Origin: Ramazzottius varieornatus
Taxonomy: Eukaryota > Tardigrada > Eutardigrada > Parachela > Ramazzottiidae
Direction of reading: 5' to 3'
DNA: 64,000 nucleotides
Assembly (NCBI GenBank): GCA_001949185.1
Contig: BDGG01000012.1
Span: 440,824-504,823 of the forward strand
The notes under the pieces were generated by a model. It saw only the letters and a list, made by a program, of their open reading frames with translations. It was not told where the DNA came from and did not search any database. Both the position numbers and the translations under genes were made by a program. Shown piece by piece: positions 50,135 through 61,528 of the stretch. Position 1 is the first letter of the stretch. Each line of letters begins with the position of its first letter.

Positions 50135-51430
50135 CTATTTCAGAAGCGCCCATTTGCTGCAAGTGAAGTCCACAGTGAGATCTTTTCTGACACTTGCCCA
50201 TAAAACAGCTTTGTGAACGGACGTTGCCACTCTTCCAATCCTCAGCACGTCATCCAGCGGTATCGGTGAATCCTCTTCGAAGATCTTGACGATGCAGATG
50301 GAATGGTTCACATGGACATCCCCTTTAAACTATGCATCTTAGCTTCGGTTTAAGATGACAATAACAACGACAACTGGATACAAAGTAGTGAATTGCGTAC
50401 CTTCGTACAGCAAGAGGTCTCCGCCGTACTTCGAGCCACTAGTCAGCCAGAAACCCGCTTCCATCAAAGCAGAGTACGCCGCATAGTACACTCGTTCTTC
50501 GTGCGTAGTAGGATACTCGAATGATATCTCCGGAAGGCTGCAAAGTCCCATCTCCACTCTCCAGGAACGGAATGGCGATTCAACACGAACAGAAGTGATG
50601 GACTCTAGTTGACGCTGAACGGTCTCCTGTCGGATCTTTTGCCATAGCGCGTCTTCATCCTCTGATGAACCTTCATCTTTTGAGCTAGCGGAAGACTGCG
50701 TCCTTTTCTTCTTTGTAGCCAGGATCTGGTCCTTTCGTTGGTCGATCTGAGCAATCCTTTCGATCTCGGACTTCCGTAGCTGTAATGCACAAATGCATAC
50801 GGTATTACATCACAACATGACTTGTCAGCCCTACATGACGAGATAACCACGACAGATAGACACAATTATATACTTGACGAAGGTACTTACGTTCTCGCAT
50901 ATCTCTTGCTTTCTTCTCTCCGCAAACCCTGCTTCCTGTTCGGGAGTGGGTAAGGTGGCTAGTATAGACTCATCTAAAAAGACGGCCAACTGTCTGTCTC
51001 GTAGATAAGCTGCTTCCGCTGGATGAATTCGATAAGGAAGGGACATGAAGATATTTTGGAGGGGAGTCTTCGGGTAACATCCAACGGGATTTCCCATTAT
51101 GCGATAGGTACGCTGCATTAATATCGCATCTAAAACACAAACAAAACGATATTTAGACTTGTCATCATCCGAAGGAGGCCGGACAATACATGCACGGAAA
51201 TGTAAAAGAAATCAGACTCACCAACCATCAGCGTCCCAGACGTGGAGAGTTCCTGTAACTCCAACGTGTACCGTTATCTGCCGAGCGGGGGCCTCGCTAT
51301 TCGGTCCAGCTGCAGACTGATAGGCTTCTTCTCCTCCCTGTTCTTCGCCATCATCCTTCTTCTGCCGCTTGATGAATCCATGCACAGGAGGAAAAACGCC
51401 TTCGTCCTGCTTCGAGTTTTCGCTTTCCAT
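50135..51430 (-). CDS. TSEN34: tRNA-splicing endonuclease catalytic subunit TSEN34
   Basis: Four exons, minus: 51430-51226, 51129-50891, 50779-50401, 50322-50135 (336 aa; human about 310). SEN34 cuts the 3' splice site of intron-containing pre-tRNAs. Seen: N-terminal domain (ITVHVGVTGTLHVWDAD, LPYRIHPAEAAYLRD), an acidic/Lys-rich linker, and the C-terminal endonuclease fold. The catalytic triad is Y273 (LLLYEG), H281 (VHVNHS) and K312 (ATSVHKAV); the spacings +8 and +39 equal those of the human Tyr-His-Lys triad. The first donor is GTTGGT. The frame is open to an ATG at 51520, which would add 30 residues; I kept the shorter start. Divergent from the eL14 gene. Confidence 0.92.
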
Positions 51431-52183
51431 ATTTCCAGATGCTGTATGCAGAGTGCCAGGACAGGTCTGCAGGGCCTGCCCCCAAACAGAGACTGGAGTC
51501 TCGACTCTCGAGCAGAACAAAAGAAAGCACGATTCAATCTGTTATCTGCGTCAGCGAAAGATGGCTAACCGCAAGGGTGAAAGGTCCGAAGTGCGAAATT
51601 GTAACTCTGCAAGCGAAGCCAAGCGTACATGGGCTAATCTATCGGACTGTGAATAATTCAAAACACGGAATAAATGCCGTGCCCGCCACGCTTTTTTCAA
51701 AGCTCTCACCCGTGACTTTTGTTGGGGGAGGTTGATTAGTTGATTAGCTCAATTGTCCAACTAGGGTCAACTAGCACGGAATGGAGAATGCGACTCGGGG
51801 GACTCTGGGTGCTGAGGGCTCGTCGGCGACTTCCGCATATAGCCGACTTCAAAATTTTCCGACGTTCGCGAACTCCCAGTCGGAGAAAATTCCTTCAGCA
51901 GTTTCCCAACAGGATCTCTTGCATCCTTGTGGATTTCCCTTCAAGATCCTAAGGTAAGCGAGAACGAACACTTGACCCTGGGATACGTGAATGCTCGTAG
52001 CGTGGAACTGGACGACAAGTGTTCTTTCAAGTTTCAACTTCTGCGAGCTCGATTCTGCATGACTGAACTTATCGTAGCTGTTTGTTGTTGTCGATCTCGC
52101 TGTGGAAGAATTCTGGAGCACTGGAGCAAGACCCAAGACTGAGAAAAGTATCACGCTCGAGTTGTTTGTCTGTTACAGGTAAA
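51431..52183. promoter_or_regulatory. Shared promoter region and eL14 5' UTR intron
   Basis: Between divergent TSEN34 and eL14. AAGGTAAGCG near 51952 and CTGTTACAG ending at 52178, just before the eL14 ATG, look like the ends of a 5' UTR intron. No element of the palindromic family. Confidence 0.5.
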
Positions 52184-53217
52184 ATGAGTTTCTCCAAGAC
52201 CGTTGAGATTGGTCGCGTCGTTCACATCGCGAAAGGGAAAGATGCCGGACAACTTGCTGCCATCGTCGATGTCATCGATGCTAACCGAGTAAGTCGACTT
52301 CCTGCTTGTTAGTTTCTCGAGGTTGACCATGATGATCCAAATTGTGATAGGAAATGCCGTCTTAAAAGAGAATGTAGACCCATTCGCACTGAGATCGCTT
52401 TGAAGAAGATTCGTGTTTGTTAGCATTGATTGTTCACACTGTTTAATCATTGATTTGTTGGTTACAGGCTTTGATTGATGGACCCAAGATTCGTCGCCAG
52501 GTCGTCTCCTTTCAGCAGCTTCATCTCACAAAATACCTAACCAAGTTCCAGCATTCCGCTGGACGTAAGACTGTACTAAAGGCCTGGGACGAGGCCAAGA
52601 TCGAGGATCAATGGAAAAACTCCAACTGGGCCAAGAAACTTGACCGACAAGAAAGAGTAAGTTGGTAACTCGATTGACTTCACCAGCCGACTTGACTTGG
52701 ACTGTTCTTCAGTATATCCGGCGCACTTTAGAATATTGACTGCTGTTAAAGTACCGACGACGGCCGAGTATCGGAGTTTATGATGATCCAAATTGTGATA
52801 GGAAATGCCGTCTGAAAAGTCATGCTGACCAGTTCGCACTGAAAACTCCGAGCTCACACATTTTCATTCTCATCGAGCACATTCTTGGAACTTGAATGTA
52901 ACACCACTAACGCCTTCTGTTATTTTTGCAGAGAAAGAATATGACAGATTTTGATCGCTACAAGCTTATGCGAGCGAAGCAAGCGGTAAGTCTCAGTTTA
53001 TTTTCGACTAACTGTCGAAGCTTCTTTTTTTGGGTGTTTGTCTGTTACTGATGATATGGATTTTGGTTTGCAGAGGAACAAAATAGTAAAGCTGGAACTC
53101 GGGAAACTCAAACGCCTTTCCAACAGCAAAACCGCCAAGAAGCCCACAACAGCAAAGGGTAAAAAAGACGTCCAATCCAAGAAGCCCGCAAAGGAAGCTA
53201 AACCAGCGAAGAAGTAA
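52184..53217 (+). CDS. RPL14: 60S ribosomal protein eL14
   Basis: Four exons: 52184-52288, 52468-52656, 52932-52985, 53074-53217 (163 aa, in phase). Component of the large cytosolic ribosomal subunit. Seen: the N-terminal SH3-like part VEIGRVVHIAKGKDAGQLAA, the conserved GPKIRRQVVSFQQLHLTKY block, the helical DRYKLMRAKQA-RNKIVKLE segment and a Lys/Ala/Pro-rich tail ending in PAKK, typical of animal eL14. Introns 1 and 2 each contain a box C/D snoRNA-like sequence, a common place for snoRNAs in animals. Confidence 0.96.
52324..52397 (+). ncRNA. Box C/D snoRNA-like sequence in eL14 intron 1
   Basis: C box ATGATGA at 52329-52335 and D box CTGA at 52389-52392. Shares TCCAAATTGTGATAGGAAAT with the copy in intron 2. 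The terminal stem is poor and the D' position reads CTTA, not CTGA, so this copy may be degenerate. Guide region before the D box: ACCCATTCGCA. Confidence 0.6.
52772..52850 (+). ncRNA. Box C/D snoRNA in eL14 intron 2
   Basis: C box ATGATGA at 52780-52786, D box CTGA at 52839-52842, a D'-like CTGA after GCCGT near 52811, and a perfect 8-bp terminal stem, CGGAGTTT (52772-52779) with AAACTCCG (52843-52850). About 79 nt, the usual size. Guide regions: ACCAGTTCGCA before D and GGAAATGCCGT before D'. I cannot assign the rRNA targets by eye. Confidence 0.8.
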
Positions 53218-53384
53218 ATATATATATGTTTGTGTTTTGTTCGACTTCACGTTTTGAAATTGTGCTTCAGCTGGTTAGACTTCTTTCTTGTCATATCCAA
53301 AACATCTTGTTCTCCGGTAACTGAAAGAAAGCTGATTTCCTAACAGTTGACGTTGATGATTACCTGCACCGTAAAAGCGCAATT

Positions 53385-54799
53385 TCAACCGTCAGGACGA
53401 TGCTCATAGTAAAAGCAATTCCATTTTTCTACCGTGATTAGTCGACTAGCCATAATGAAGTTGCTACCAGCTGCAGTGTCGACGGCGGTAAAGTTGTAGA
53501 CCTGAACTTCAGTGATGGATGGTGTCGTGGTCAGCGTGGAGGGTACTTGGAAGGTGCCACCTTGTTGTGCTTCCACGTAGGTGTTCGTGTCTCCGTTGGT
53601 GCTGCTTACCAGATCGGGGTCGTTCCAGACGACAGTTGTGGAGCTGACGGTCGATATTGCCGGTCCAGGAGGTGACGGTGATATCTAGACGATAGGAAAA
53701 CTTGTCCCATCACGGTCCTCACAGACCTGGGAAATACTTCTGCAGACTGAAGTTCCCTGTTTTACTCGCGCAAAGCTTGGGTTTCTCCTGTGCCAACCTT
53801 TTTCCTTTACAGGCCTTGAGCCACTTTACATACCTTGTAAACTGCTTCCGGAATCTGTGCGCCTGCTCCGAAGTCATTGCAAACTGTGAAGGAAGCTGGG
53901 CCTGTAATCCGCAGCTGGCACGTCTTGATGACGAACTAGAGGAACAAGAAATGAACATGCACCCACTGACCGAGAGTTTTTTGTCGATTTTAGAGACGCA
54001 TAAGATTCTGTTTGGTTCTGTCAATATCGTTTTTCCATTTGTAATGCCTTACGGTTATGTTTATCGGGTTCGACAGGAAGTTGGTGAAGGTATCCTGTGC
54101 AACAACGGAGATGACTTGAATTGTTTCGAACGGCGGACGCTGACTTGTTGTCTGAAACCTGCCACTGCCATCGTCTGCCGGTGCGATGTAGTTCGGACTA
54201 AAGTCTCCGTTGCTGCTTTGGATTACGGTGAGGAACCATTTGTATTGACTCGCAATGAGAGTAGGAAGCGGCGTAACCTGGTGAAACTTAAATGTTGGTA
54301 TTGTACAGCTAGCTTTGAGGTTTCGGTCATCTATGAGAAACGTTACCCGGAGCTTTGGAGAAGCCACTCCTGTTATGATAGTATTATATGGATAGTTGCA
54401 GGGAATGGTAACTTGGACGATGCCCACATCGTTGATCAAGGTGGGTACTACGCTAACCTCGTTGAAAGTGAACGGATTACACTGACCGTACGAGTTCATC
54501 CCGAATGCGTAAGGAGGGTCACCAGGTATACAGAGGGAGTGCGCGACGACGTCACGGTGTTCTTCCCAAACGTTGAAAATGTTATTACTGGCGCAGAATG
54601 AGGTCCAGTAATCGCAGTTTGTGACATCCCAGCTGGCTTGGCGGACAGGTTGGTTCGGACAAGGCGGACGAGCAATGTAGCGGGCGTAGGCAGGTCGACT
54701 GGGCGTGGCAGGAGCTGGAGGATTCACTATGGCGGAAGTGACGATGGACACGCACAGGCACAGCAAAAGTAAACGAACGCCAAATATGATTCGTCGCAT
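53385..54799 (-). CDS. Secreted HYR-like domain protein
   Basis: Three exons, minus: 54799-54053, 53935-53834, 53684-53385, all phase 0 (382 aa). Signal peptide at 1-22 (IIFGVRLLLLCLCVSIV). The N-terminal ~250 residues are Cys-containing and unrecognised (CPNQPVRQASWDVTNCDYW, CIPGDPPYAFGMNSYGQC). The end of exon 1 and exon 2 (ISVVAQDTFTNFLSNPINIT then GPASFTVCNDFG) and exon 3 (ISPSPPGPAISTVSSTTVVW, later VQVYNFTAVDTAAGSN) resemble HYR (hyalin repeat) beta-sandwich units found in extracellular proteins. Function unknown; probably matrix or cuticle related. The exon 3 acceptor (TCGTCTAG before 53684) is chosen because reading from the earlier AG hits a stop. Confidence 0.65.
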
Positions 54800-55381
54800 T
54801 TGGAAATGATTTTCTTCAAAGTTACAGTAAACGTGATGCGTCTTTTCTTAACAATAGTGACCATGATTGTAAGTCCGTTTTGAGCTGTCGGTCATATGAA
54901 AAATCGTGGTGCGTGGTGTCGACCGTCTTGCCCCGTGGCTCTTGAATCGTATTTTCGTTACCATATGGCACACTTGATCCGCTGGCACTGAAATCTGTTA
55001 GTGCTGAATAGTGTGAGAGCTTCCTTGAAAATTTCTGCTGGTACGTACTGATGAAAGCCTCTGCTTTGAACATAGATGACGTACTTTCAAGGTGGCCAAT
55101 ACAAGATACGACAGACCATGGCTAATCAAAAGGTACCCAAAGCGCTAGCTGGACTTCGGCCTTACGATAAGTCGGCGGTAAGCTTATCGCCCTACACCGC
55201 CAGTTCAATTATCCGAAGGGTCGCTGTCACGAGGGAGACTCTACGATCACACCAACGAGAAATTAAGAGGCAACATCGGAAGAAATTATGAAAGTTTCTG
55301 ACAGGCTTTACTTCCTTGTTTAGGCTTTGTTATATTCCAACTTTCGCGTGATTGACCGACGGAAAAGCAGCCCCAAACGGG
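54800..55381. other. Intergenic: HYR-like gene to asparaginase
   Basis: Divergent upstream region. Contains a 57-codon basic open frame at 55118-55291 (MANQKVPKALAGLRPYDK start) without support; it could be a small gene or chance. Confidence 0.4.
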
Positions 55382-55951
55382 ATGGGACCCGTTTATATTA
55401 TTCAAATGGGTGGAACTATCGATAAAGCCTACCCAAAAAGTACCGGCGGCTATACCTTTGAGATCTGCAAGCCAGCTGCCAGCCGCATTCTGCAGCGCGG
55501 GAACGTATCTCCGCCATCTTGCGATGTCCGGGTCGAAGAATGCATCCGGAAAGACAGTCAGGACATCACCGACCAAGATCGGCGTGAACTTTGGGAATTA
55601 TGTTATTATCACCACAGCGCGCATCTGCCCAGTACCGACCATAGCATTAATGACAGCGTATCGCGTTTTATCATCACCCATGGTACAGATACCATGATCA
55701 AAACCGGCATGTACCTTTCTGGTCGTCTTTCAGCACAGCAGTCGAGGATGATAATTGTCCTGGTTGGCTCTAAACTGCCGGAAACCTTCAAGGATTCCGA
55801 CGCGGATTTTAATTTGGGTGTAGCGTTGGGTGCAGTCCAGTCGATGGGCGAGGATCGAACTGGTGTTTACATCGCAATGAACGGTGCGGTCCTTCCGGCA
55901 CATCATGCATCCAGAAACGAGGCTGACGGATCATTTTTCTTTCAGGATTGA
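55382..55951 (+). CDS. Short asparaginase-family protein, single exon
   Basis: 189 aa with both catalytic motifs of the type I/II L-asparaginase N-terminal domain: MGGTIDK with Thr at 12, and THGTDTM. A further conserved block, FKDSDADFNLGVALGAVQ, is followed by GVYIAMNG. It has only the N-terminal domain; classical asparaginases are about 330 aa with a second domain. This short form resembles a bacterial family of stand-alone asparaginase domains. No intron, whereas most neighbours have several. Start chosen at the ATG eight residues before GGTID. Substrate not known; hydrolysis of an amide or similar bond is inferred. Bacterial origin is possible but needs a tree. Confidence 0.85.
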   Translation: MGPVYIIQMGGTIDKAYPKSTGGYTFEICKPAASRILQRGNVSPPSCDVRVEECIRKDSQDITDQDRRELWELCYYHHSAHLPSTDHSINDSVSRFIITHGTDTMIKTGMYLSGRLSAQQSRMIIVLVGSKLPETFKDSDADFNLGVALGAVQSMGEDRTGVYIAMNGAVLPAHHASRNEADGSFFFQD

Positions 55952-56135
55952 AGATCTAGTAACAATAGCGACTCTATTTGTTCAAACAGAGCATACATTT
56001 TCCGGAAGTGACAACAAAAGATTGAGTATTAGAAATCAAGTAGGCAAATATACTTCACATCAGTAAGACTAAGATACGTTTCCAGGAAGCTAGAAGGAAA
56101 GAACTTAACATGGTTTCTGCCATGAAACACAGAAA

Positions 56136-58560
56136 TCAATGAGCCTTGACGCAGTTATGGTTTCTGGTCTTCACAACACATAATACAAACTTCCGACATG
56201 CGGTACCACAACTCTTCCTCACGGAGACGTCCTCTGATTTCCAGTAATACCTACAGAGAAAAAAAGCGGCCCTCGGTCGGGTATCTCCAGGTTCAATGCA
56301 CGAGATCAAGACAGGTCCGAGCAAGTCTGACTTACTGCCAGAATTTTTGGAACTTGGCGTCGTCAGTTTCCAGCTCGTCCATTAACCTGTCCCAGTCAGA
56401 CGGAAGTAACTGCTCAAGGCCAAAGGCTTCTTTGGCGGAGTACTCGCGGTACCATTTGGGCGGTGTCCCGCTCTCGTTAGCTTCTGTCAAGTTAGCCACG
56501 AAGGTTTCATGGTCCAGAGGCACCTACAAGGCACAGTCAACAGTGCCGACTACATCGGGCAAGAGCCAAATTTTGTTAGTTGTACAAATGGCCGAGATAC
56601 CCATTCGGATTCTTCATAGTTTCCATCGATGGTGTATATCCTGTAGCCCGGATTGAATCCTTGATAGGGAGTCACACTTGGACCCAGGTAAGACACACTG
56701 GTTGGATGGCCATCATCTGGGTCGTAGTAAAGGTGCAGCGAGTCGAAGTGCTCGTGACCGTAGAACTGCCCTCTAATCGTATCCTCGTACCTGCCACGTA
56801 TATGACATAACCATCAGTTCGGACTGTACTGTGAAGACCATAATCATGAGAGGATTATCAGGAATATTCAAGATTTACCGGGTGACTATTTTGTAAAAAT
56901 TTCGACTCCACGTCCTCATGCAGTCACCGCTTCCTACAGCAGGAAATTAAACCGGTAAAACATTGAGCCCACTGAGCGGAATAGGTTATACGGTAATCAA
57001 TGTGGTACCTGGTGGAATGTGGCCAATAAGGTGGACTTTGATCCCTCGGTTTTCCGCGTCCTGAAGTTCGCTGATCAGCCATTGAAGCTCGTTATCCGGG
57101 TCCGTCATGTTGACCAACAGCCACCAGTTCATGTTGTTACAGTAGTTTGTGTTTAGAGATATGATACGTAGACCGGGAAAGACATCGACTCGGTAGAATC
57201 CTCCACTGGGACACAAAACTAACATCAACCACAAAGTGATTACCAACAAGGAAGGAGGCGAAGTTTACCTTGCTACTGTTTTCAAGGACTCCGCTGGCAG
57301 CCATTGGTTCCACGTCGTGGCTAATGCATCGTAGAGCCACTTGATCGAGTTAGAATCGTTGATATATCGAGGTGGGAAGCTATCCACTGGGACACTTTCG
57401 TGGTTTCCCAGCGCAGGGAAGACTGGTGTCTTTGGGAAGAACGTACGAAGATATTTCGTCGTCATCTTGAGAATGATCAGCTGCATCTGCTTGGTCTGGT
57501 TCCACACATCGTGCGGAGGTAAATCTCCGGTCCACAGAATGTAATCGACCTATGCACCAACGAAAAAGGCAACGATTAAGGATACATGCAAAGTCGGTTG
57601 ACGTCGTAACTGGACGAACTCTTTCCGGTCCCCTACTGGGCGTGGCTCTGACCAGTGCCCATTTTAGCCTCTGTAACTGCTGCGCAGTGTATTCGTGGCC
57701 TTATACTAAGCTCCTTTTTGGCGGCAATGGACAGTTCGTCGTTCAGTAGAGAGTTCGTAAATGCATACCTGTTCGGTCTTTGAAATATGGTTGAACATAT
57801 TTTCCATCAAGCGAACAGGTGAATCGCAGTTCCGACTGTCTCCCCAATGTCCAGCAGGCTTTCCAACTAGACAAAAGAAGTGTAATATTTTTGCCTGCGC
57901 CAACCAAGGTATCGTTCATGTATTCTTACCAGGAGGTCCATTTTCCCGTCGACAGCAAAGCGGGTCGCCGCATTCCGCGTTGGTGCCTTCCTGGTAGAAC
58001 ATATCGAAATGTAAATCCGACAGGTGTAATACTCTCAGCTTGGGAGCATCTGGTGGAGGTGGGCGTATGTCTTGGGAAGGCGGCTTGGGGATATCGGGAA
58101 GCTGGACGGACCACTGCGTCCCCGGTGGGTCCGCTGCACACTGTGATCCAGTGATGAAGTTACATATCTCGGCCGGAGAGTACGGCACATTCTGCAGAAC
58201 ATAGAACGTCTCAGCGCGGAACTCTTGCAGGATACCCCGACACACGACGCGAGGCTGAATCTCCAGGTCCACGCAGATGTTCTCGATAATCTGGCCGATC
58301 TTCTCGGGAGGGATGTGGAGCTTGAGGAGGGTTTGTAGCGTGGCGAAGCCAAACTTGCAGGACTCACAGGTGATCCTCTGGCTGATGTTCCATTTCGAAT
58401 AACCCCAATGTACTTTCATCTTGGCCACGTTCTCGATCATGCTGAAGGTGGCGGGACTGAAAGGGGAGAAGTGGTTGAGCAGGGAGGCCATGTTGACGGG
58501 AATACATTGTGCCACGCCCAACATGAGGAAGAACATCCCGAAACTCATCCGCCAGTCCAT
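56136..58560 (-). CDS. Acid sphingomyelinase (SMPD1-like)
   Basis: Eight exons, minus: 58560-57930, 57866-57769, 57549-57269, 57205-57009, 56933-56879, 56790-56601, 56523-56336, 56250-56136 (584 aa; human 631). Lysosomal or secreted zinc phosphodiesterase that splits sphingomyelin into ceramide and phosphocholine. Seen: signal peptide ([15 protein letters not shown]), saposin-B domain with paired Cys at ~45-140 ([25 protein letters not shown]), then the metallophosphoesterase with all metal motifs: [37 protein letters not shown] and GHEHFD. The C-terminal Cys-rich subdomain includes [11 protein letters not shown]. The donor after 57269 (GTAAAC) is preferred over a GTAGCA 8 nt upstream because only it preserves SGGFYRVD. 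Divergent from PHB2. Confidence 0.95.
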
Positions 58561-59356
58561 CTTTCGGTTCGCCCACACTCCCCGAAGATGCAGCAATATT
58601 TTGTCAAGTCCCAGGGGAATAACCGCACCTTTTCTTCACATATCCGCCGATAGCAGGAGAAAAATTTGCAAAACGTGGCGGATGAGCTCTGTAAGCTACC
58701 AAAGATCGAAGTGTCTATGTGGTTTTCAGCTACAGCACTTACAAGCGTGCTCTAATCAGGCTATCAAAATTGAAAGTGAACTATATTGTTTGACGAAAGA
58801 ACAAGAGATCCACATGTGACATTGCTCTATTTACCTTGATGGTACAACGCGCTACTTGACAGAAGCTTCGTCTTCACGCATGGACAGACGTTTTGGCCGA
58901 TAAACGTCGCTTCAAAGTCCGATCAAGCGCAAAGTCTGCAAACCATGTGGACCAAGCCGTTGTCCGAGCAGTGTGGTGATCGGGGTATAACGTGGACGGG
59001 CCTACAGTGAGTGAAGTAAACAGGTCAATTTTCCAGCAACATCGAAGTTCACAAAACGAATCTTTATGGAAGAAGTCATGTTTTCCCAGAGGATTTCCCA
59101 ACCGGAAACGACTTCCGGCCCCAGGGCGAAAAGGAAACCGAAATTCAGGAGTGAAGTGTTCGCGGCACAAACCAGATCCTTATGTTCGATTTTGACTTTT
59201 GAGGCGAAAGCTCCTTGGCTCACAAGGGTTTGCGCCTGGCAGAGTTTTCCAGTTGACCCGTTGACTCTTCTGGATTATAGTTAATTTTCGCTTTTTGTTC
59301 CTCTTCCGACGGGCAAAGTCTTCTCATCCTTGCTAATACCTGACTAGGAATACACC
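58561..59356. promoter_or_regulatory. Shared upstream region, ASM/PHB2
   Basis: 796 bp between divergent starts. CTTGCTAATACCTGACTAG just before the PHB2 ATG looks like a branch point and acceptor of a 5' UTR intron. No repeat-family copy. Confidence 0.4.
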
Positions 59357-61275
59357 ATGGACGCGAAGAACAAGATGGCCGATATGATGGGACGACTGGG
59401 CAAATCGCCCAAGGGAGTTGGTCTGGGAATGCAGCTGTTGATTGGAGCCGGTGGCTTAGCGTATGGCGTCTCCCAATCCATGTATACAGGTAAAGTATTA
59501 CCATTCCCTTTCCTTCATGTGGATCCTCGCTTTACTTTCATGTCTCTGCAGTGGAAGGTGGTCATCGAGCCATAATCTTCAGTCGAATTGGTGGAGTTCA
59601 GAATGAGGTGTACGCTGAAGGACTACATTTCAGGTTTGATTGATCACATTGTTTTTCTGCATTGCATCATTCCGATTCCCTTATACTCGACCATATTCAT
59701 TCGTTTTCTGTCTGTCCGCAGAATTCCATGGCTTCAGTATCCCATCATCTACGATATCCGTTCCCGACCTCGGTCGATTTCATCACCCACCGGTAGCAAA
59801 GGTAACCTGATGATGGATGGGAGCTCGGCAAACAAATTCGACAAGATTGTTTTCCCAAGTGACGCATGTTTTCAGTGGCATCAGCTGACAGCTTCCACCA
59901 CTTGGAACAACGGTCTAATCGAGTTCCCAAGTGACGCATGTTTTCGGCTTTATTGGCTGGAAGCGTGCGCCACTTGGACTACGATCTTGTTGCGTTTACT
60001 TGCCAACGTCCACGATATTTCGACCTGACAGTTTCTTCCTTGAATGGTCCATCTGAATCATCTTATATTCATCTTGTCTACAGATCTTCAAATGGTCAAC
60101 ATTAGCCTTCGTGTTTTGGCAAGACCGGACCAAGCTACCTTGCCTCGGTTATATCGACAATTAGGAACAGACTACGACGAGCGTGTCCTGCCTTCCATCT
60201 GTAACGAGGTCCTGAAGTCAGTCGTAGCCAAGTTCAACGCTGCCCAGCTAATCACGCAGCGTTCCCAGGTCCGGTTTATTTCTTTTCTCTGTCCGTGTCT
60301 AAGTAATCATCAGCCATTCTCTTCGTATTAAGGTGTCCCTGCTAGTCAGAAAGGAACTGACCCAGCGAGCCATGGACTTCAACATAATTCTCGACGACGT
60401 CGCCATCACGGACCTTAGCTTCGGCAAAGAATACACTGCTTCTGTCGAATCCAAACAGGTATGAAAGCCGAATAGTTCGAGGATGTACGCAGTTTTGTCC
60501 ATTCTAAACTCGTTTGTGTATTCCAGGTAGCGCAACAAGAGGCTCAACGAGCTCAGTTCCTCGTAGAAAAGGCCAAACAGGAACGACAGCAGAAGATCGT
60601 ACAAGCTGAGGGGGAAGCCCAAGCAGCGTTGCTGGTAAGTTGTTATTCTCTGTAACCGTCGATTCGTTGATGGTCTGCAGGTTGGCTACGATGATAAACG
60701 ATGGCACTTGTTTGTACTCGGCGAGTACTTACGACTCGAGCTGAGACTAGAATTTCGGACGCGTGAGTTTTCTTGGTGCTTGCTGGACTGCAAGCTTGCA
60801 CCGTAATCCCTCACGTAAAGTAAGCTGGCAATGGTTCTCTTACGGCAGACGGAAACGTTAAGCTCGTAGTTTTCCGCCTTTTAACTATTGTACATTTCTT
60901 AAATCATGTCCGAGTCGTCATGCTGTAGTCTTTGGTAATCTGAGCCGATGGTGTCTTACTTCATGATCCTTCTCGGTGATACTCAGCCAGGCTTAACCTG
61001 ACCACTCGTTTCCTTTTTTCCAGTTGGGTGATGCAGTATCCAAGAGCCCCGGTTACCTGAAGCTTCGAAAGATCCGAGCTGCTCAAAGCATTGCTCGAAC
61101 GGTAAGCTACTTCTGCCGAAGTGGGCTGACCTTGGCTAAATTACCTTCCCCTTTTTCTTCGCAGATATCTCAGTCACAGAACCGTGCCTATTTGGATGCC
61201 AACTCTTTGATGCTGAACATCACTGATGTAGAATACGATCAAGGTACACGGTCGATCATCGGCAAAAACAAATAG
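59357..61275 (+). CDS. PHB2: Prohibitin-2
   Basis: Eight exons: 59357-59489, 59552-59633, 59722-59801, 60084-60268, 60333-60458, 60527-60634, 61024-61101, 61165-61275 (300 aa; human 299), all junctions in phase. PHB2 forms ring complexes with PHB1 in the mitochondrial inner membrane, scaffolding m-AAA proteases and acting as a mitophagy receptor. Seen: N-terminal hydrophobic anchor ([16 protein letters not shown]), the PHB/SPFH domain ([45 protein letters not shown]) and the long coiled-coil ([18 protein letters not shown]). The donor after 60268 is GTCCGG, atypical. Intron 59802-60083 contains a double palindromic element. Confidence 0.96.
59821..60009. repeat. Palindromic intron element, copy 16 (double core)
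   Basis: In PHB2 intron 59802-60083. Begins GAGCTCGGCAAACAAATTCG, contains two CCCAAGTGACGCATG cores with right arms CACCACTTGG and CGTGCGCCACTTGG, ends GCGTTTACTTGCCAACG. Confidence 0.9.
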
Positions 61276-61528
61276 TGATGCTGTTGTTTCCTTCTTTGGC
61301 ATTGTGACTGTTTAATCGTCCAGTTTCACCTGGACTTCTTTGTTTTATTGCTTTTACCGCCCTGCCGTGTTACCCATGCCAAATATTCTGTAACTTCTTC
61401 CCTTCATGCGCTTTGTGTTAAAGGCTATTGGTTTACACATGAAGTTTCTGAAAAATGGAGAAAGTGAAGCGCGCGTCAGGTACAGGTTGAACAGACCACA
61501 CGAAGTGACGAACAGTTCGCGAAATTTT
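61276..61528. other. Intergenic between convergent PHB2 and globin
   Basis: 3' flanks of both genes; nothing recognised. Confidence 0.4.

Noticed and set aside
55118..55291. A 57-codon basic frame before the asparaginase gene
   Set aside because: It is too short to judge, contains a GTAAGC that could be a donor, and does not join in frame to the asparaginase exon. Left as intergenic.
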